From: RGEC01 sp964626685
Lineage (GTDB): Bacteria; Bacteroidota; Bacteroidia; NS11-12g; UBA955
Direction of reading: 5' to 3'
NCBI GenBank assembly: GCA_964626685.1
Contig: CAZVJY010000002.1
Coordinates: 164,005 to 228,004 of the forward strand
DNA length: 64,000 nucleotides
Under the pieces are notes generated by a model. It searched no databases. It was not told the origin of the DNA and was given only the letters and a program-made list of their open reading frames with translations. The translations under genes were made by a program, and so were the position numbers. The first letter of the stretch is position 1; the number at the start of each line of letters is the position of its first letter. This document shows positions 63,236-64,000 of this stretch, in pieces.

Positions 63236-63616
63236 AAATTCGTAGGGCAAATTTACTATCGGCACCGGCTAATCGCCAAGGGCGGAGGTCACATGCTTAA
63301 CACAAGTTACAAACAAGGGGCGGATGGAGGCTTTAATTACACTCGATAAAACAGCTTTTATTCCTGTTATATATACTTTTCAGGCATATTATGAAATATT
63401 ATTCTCCGCACTTTTTGCGTTGTTTTAAACCGGGTTCTCAAAAGAACGTTTTTATTGTGTGCATAACTTGCGTAATCCACAAATGCCTGACGGAGCTCAT
63501 AACACACAAGGTCTTTATTGACTTTCAGCGAGTTAACTGTTTGTCATTTTACACAAAAGCTCTTGCTTTTTTACATTTTTCGCCTTACTTCGTAATACAT
63601 TAAATCATCATTGCCT
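63236..63616. other. 381-base AT-rich intergenic region
   Basis: The first 45 bases hold the trxB promoter. The rest is the longest gene-free stretch in the window. It contains a loose inverted repeat TTGTGTG (63455-63461)/CACACAA (63503-63509) and a short hairpin GTTCT-CAAA-AGAAC (63434-63447) followed by GTTTTTATT. A 70-codon frame (63391-63603) lacks any family resemblance and I do not call it. No tRNA or known riboswitch is seen. A small RNA is possible but unsupported. Confidence 0.5.
63248..63279 (-). promoter_or_regulatory. promoter TTG-N21-TAAATTTG for trxB
   Basis: On the minus strand TTG (63279-63277), a 21-base spacer and an exact TAAATTTG (63255-63248) precede the ATG at 63235 by 12 bases. 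Confidence 0.68.
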
Positions 63617-63712
63617 ATGCAGGAGAATTACATTTTAATTTTTGCGGGCATTGTGGTAGTGATACCGGCTATTTTTCTGATAGCCTGGCTCACATCCCGC
63701 AAGAAACACTGA
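63617..63712 (+). CDS. 31-residue single-pass membrane peptide
   Basis: An ATG at 63617 opens a 31-codon frame: a short polar start (MQENY), one strong hydrophobic helix (ILIFAGIVVVIPAIFLIAWL) and a basic end (TSRKKH). By the positive-inside rule the C-terminus would be cytoplasmic. A GGAG lies inside the frame, not ahead of it. The case for a real gene rests on the coherent helix-plus-basic-tail design and a strong terminator starting 6 bases after the TGA. I do not recognise the family. Without comparison it could still be chance. Confidence 0.6.
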   Translation: MQENYILIFAGIVVVIPAIFLIAWLTSRKKH

Positions 63713-63717
63713 CCCCG

Positions 63718-63746
63718 AAGCCCCGGTATGATCCGGGGCTTTTTTT
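63718..63746 (+). terminator. rho-independent terminator after the 31-residue peptide
   Basis: The stem AAGCCCCGG (63718-63726)/CCGGGGCTT (63733-63741) has a 6-base loop and is followed by a T tract. It is GC-rich in an AT-rich region and has no other plus-strand gene to serve except the peptide at 63617-63712 or an RNA from the gap before it. Confidence 0.92.
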
Positions 63747-63799
63747 GTTGTATGGCAATATCTATACAATAATCCTGCGTTTGCCACCGTTTAGAACGC

Positions 63800-64000
63800 G
63801 TGAATCCAAACATCCGGCCATTGATGCCCCTGTTGGTTGTTTTGTGCTTATTGCTGGTAAGATTTCTTCTTTTCCTGCCGCAGGCTCCGCCCATCGATGC
63901 ACACCCGGAATGGCAGGGAGTATGGGACAAAGCGCACCTTGCCATTTCCCGCAGTACACCCCGGGCTTATTGGATTAATTTGGCTTTGGTATTGGTGGTT
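63800..64000 (+). CDS. membrane protein, N-terminal fragment
   Basis: A frame open from a GTG at 63800 (or an ATG at 63824) to the window end gives 67 residues: IRPLMPLLVVLCLLLVRFLLFL (first helix), PQAPPIDAHPEWQGVWDKAHLA, then YWINLALVLVV (start of a second helix). The regular hydrophobic pattern suggests a multi-pass inner-membrane protein. It reminds me of DUF6427-type proteins of Bacteroidota, but the fragment is too short to claim that. The terminator at 63718-63746 isolates it from the peptide gene. Confidence 0.6.
   Translation, partial: MNPNIRPLMPLLVVLCLLLVRFLLFLPQAPPIDAHPEWQGVWDKAHLAISRSTPRAYWINLALVLVV

Noticed and set aside
63391..63603. 70-codon frame in the intergenic gap (five Cys)
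   Set aside because: AT-rich sequence yields such frames by chance. There is no signal peptide or family, and no terminator directly follows it. The 31-residue frame after it has better support.
63236..63616. 6S RNA or riboswitch in the long gap
   Set aside because: Only short, weak inverted repeats are present. No conserved core I know could be identified.
1..64000. defence island, prophage or integrative element
   Set aside because: No integrase, transposase, phage structural, restriction, toxin-antitoxin pair or CRISPR genes were found. The two Fic genes stand alone among housekeeping genes.

Overview
The window is a gene-dense stretch (about 45 protein genes, almost no spacer DNA) from a member of the phylum Bacteroidota. 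The evidence is a nearly complete set of phylum-specific gliding and type IX secretion genes (sprA, porZ, a porP/sprF paralogue, gldA-gldF-gldG), three large secreted proteins with gliding-motility-associated C-terminal (type B sorting) domains, a fused secDF, and promoters of the Bacteroidota type (TTG/TTTG, about 20 bases, TAnnTTTG). No rRNA, tRNA, CRISPR array or insertion sequence was seen. A run of 10 Ns inside sprA shows this is a draft or metagenome assembly. I cannot place it below phylum level.

Layout. 1-2013 (+): the C-terminus of LptD, a BCP-type peroxiredoxin and a secreted SUMF1-fold protein. 2010-17326 (-): lysA, secDF, a family 9 glycosyltransferase, a PolX-like PHP protein with a ruined polymerase site, a small secreted protein, a FAD oxidoreductase, a class II Fic protein, purL, a PKD/type B cargo protein, a PolB-like exonuclease and a DUF3817 protein. 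17416-22312 (+): a tightly overlapped operon ftsX, DUF3098, uppP, DUF4159, lipid/diacylglycerol kinase and bifunctional NAD(P)HX repair enzyme. 22305-36299 (-): porP/sprF with its 1152-residue cargo 4 bases away, another type B protein, a LysR-type DNA-binding domain with no effector domain beside a DUF3127 protein, and a MacB-like permease behind a 1480-residue TamB-like protein. 36346-42687 (+): tsaD, a second Fic protein with an altered motif, a PpiD-like foldase, a sugar-phosphate SIS isomerase and an MBL hydrolase. 42684-57768 (-): porZ, sprA, ruvA, gldG, gldF, gldA, ferritin, a TlpA-like thioredoxin and a small lipoprotein. 57878-60723 (+): hisS and hutH. 60720-63235 (-): a BNR-repeat exoprotein and trxB. 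63617 onward (+): a 31-residue membrane peptide with its own terminator and the start of a membrane protein.

How the genes fit together. Much of the window is cell-envelope biogenesis: SecDF moves proteins over the inner membrane, PpiD folds them, LptD and TamB serve the outer membrane, UppP recycles the lipid carrier, and SprA/PorZ/PorP export the type A and type B cargo encoded nearby. The remainder is housekeeping (purL, lysA, hisS, tsaD, ruvA, trxB).

The most interesting points are the PolX homologue lacking all catalytic aspartates but keeping its PHP nuclease ligands; a Fic protein with GNGP instead of GNGR; a Fic gene whose promoter overlaps nested palindromes; the LysR-domain/DUF3127 pair; a 31-residue membrane peptide; many -7 promoter elements only 4-16 bases before start codons; and three convergent gene pairs that share one TTAA as both stop codons. 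None of these amounts to a demonstrated new system. They are testable leads.
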